A stretch of DNA of 12,698 bases, taken from the NCBI GenBank assembly GCA_016987375.1, contig PJRA01000492.1, forward strand, positions 129,078-141,775, in the 5' to 3' direction. The DNA comes from Brachionus koreanus (lineage: Eukaryota; Rotifera; Eurotatoria; Ploima; Brachionidae). The position numbers were made by a program, and so were the translations under genes. How positions within the stretch are numbered: the first letter of the stretch is position 1; every line of letters begins with the position of its first letter. The notes under the pieces were generated by a model that searched no databases, was not told where the DNA came from, and saw nothing but the letters and a program-made list of their open reading frames with translations. Positions 8,728-12,698 of this stretch are shown here, one piece after another.

Positions 8728-8880
8728 TTAGAAGCATAAAGTTAAGGCATTCTCTGTATGAGATTGTCGCTTGGTTTGTGGTTCCAAGCTAGTTGTAAAT
8801 AGTTGCCGAGTTCGCAGCCAATTTAGAGTGCTCGGATGAGTGGCACTGTTTATGATGAACGTCCCACACGCTTCTAATAA
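8728..8880. repeat. 153-bp structured repeat, copy 1 (MITE-like)
   Basis: Identical base for base to 10387-10539, same orientation. It begins TTAGAAGC and its right part carries GCTTCTAA, an 8-bp terminal inverted repeat. Inside are two further stems: GCTTGG/CCAAGC (8769-8774 with 8784-8789) and CCGAG/CTCGG (8806-8810 with 8831-8835). It is clearly richer in G and C than its surroundings. There is no open frame of note and no convincing tRNA box. A short non-autonomous DNA transposon fits best. The right boundary is fuzzy, since CACTAAC follows both copies two bases further on. It lies just past the MCM9 polyadenylation signal. Confidence 0.85.
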
Positions 8881-8907
8881 AACACTAACATAATTCAATT
8901 AAATTAT

Positions 8908-8913
8908 TTTATT
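8908..8913 (-). promoter_or_regulatory. polyadenylation signal of MCM9
   Basis: AATAAA on the minus strand, about 45 nt past the MCM9 stop codon and just before the 153-bp repeat. The position is right for a short 3' UTR; no transcript evidence is available. Confidence 0.5.
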
Positions 8914-8957
8914 TAGAAAAAATTAGATATTTTAAAAAAAAAAGCTTTATACGCATA

Positions 8958-12386
<3,429 letters not shown>

Positions 12387-12638
12387 TTGGAAGTTTGAAA
12401 AGAAAAATTTTAAAATTTCAAATAACGCAAGTAATAAATTTATAGAGGGAGATTAAAATGTAAAATTAACTTAAAATTAAATTGGTAACTTCGAAAAATT
12501 TAGAAAATATATATTTAGAGAAGTAAAATGAATTTCTTCCAAAAAGCAAAAAGAAATATCATAGAAAAGATTTTTGTAAAGCTGAAAACTCAACGGACAA
12601 AAAAATAAAAGCCTTTGCGTATTTTTTTGATTCGATTT

Positions 12639-12698
12639 TTAAAAACCAGATTCAAGCTTATTAAAAGCGCTTTCAAACGCCACCTCGGTCGTTTGGAT
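12639..12698 (-). CDS. C-terminal end of an upstream minus-strand gene (partial)
   Basis: From the right edge the minus strand is open for 19 codons and reads IQTTEVAFESAFNKLESGF before TAA at 12639-12641. Its base composition is far less AT-rich than the 250 bp between it and the MCM9 start. It would make a third gene in the same orientation. The other strand is also open over part of this stretch and the piece is short. Family not recognised. Confidence 0.4.
   Translation of the reverse strand: MQTTEVAFESAFNKLESGF

Noticed and set aside
12529..12609. Short plus-strand frame MNFFQKAKRNIIEK..
   Set aside because: Twenty-six codons in an AT-rich spacer, lysine-rich, no splice continuation seen.

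Overview
This window looks like nuclear DNA from a small, AT-rich invertebrate genome. Two multi-exon genes lie on the minus strand. Almost all their introns are about 47-71 nt with GT..AG ends, and the sequence between exons is crowded with A and T runs. The protein content is metazoan, with an MCM9 helicase and a probable MEKK4-like protein. The mobile-element debris (a non-LTR reverse transcriptase tail and a DDE transposase with an N-terminal zinc motif) is of a kind I associate with rotifers such as Brachionus. That species guess is inference only.

Layout, left to right. 1-86: possible last exon of a gene entering from the left (weak). 429-1170: decayed 3' end of a non-LTR retrotransposon with an (AGT)n tail. 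1330-8565, minus strand: a 17-exon gene for a predicted protein of about 913 residues, whose segments match in order the regulatory region of MAP3K4/MEKK4 but which shows no kinase domain. Its eighth intron (3243-6229, about 3 kb) is far longer than the others. It holds a 1.5-kb dead DDE transposon with short terminal inverted repeats and a 3-bp target duplication, plus an oppositely oriented fragment of a related transposase.

8728-8880: a 153-bp structured repeat lying just past the MCM9 polyadenylation signal. 8908-12386, minus strand: a complete 12-exon MCM9 homologue of 781 residues, with zinc finger, Walker A, Walker B, sensor 1, arginine finger and sensor 2 all readable. An identical second copy of the 153-bp repeat sits in its eighth intron (10387-10539). 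12639-12698: likely C-terminal codons of another minus-strand gene running off the right edge.

The two main genes are transcribed in the same direction, 392 bp apart, and have no evident functional link. MCM9 acts with MCM8 in homologous recombination and crosslink repair; MEKK4 proteins are stress-MAPK activators. The least ordinary items are the apparently kinase-less MEKK4-like gene, the perfect 153-bp repeat pair with internal hairpins, and the transposon-bloated intron.
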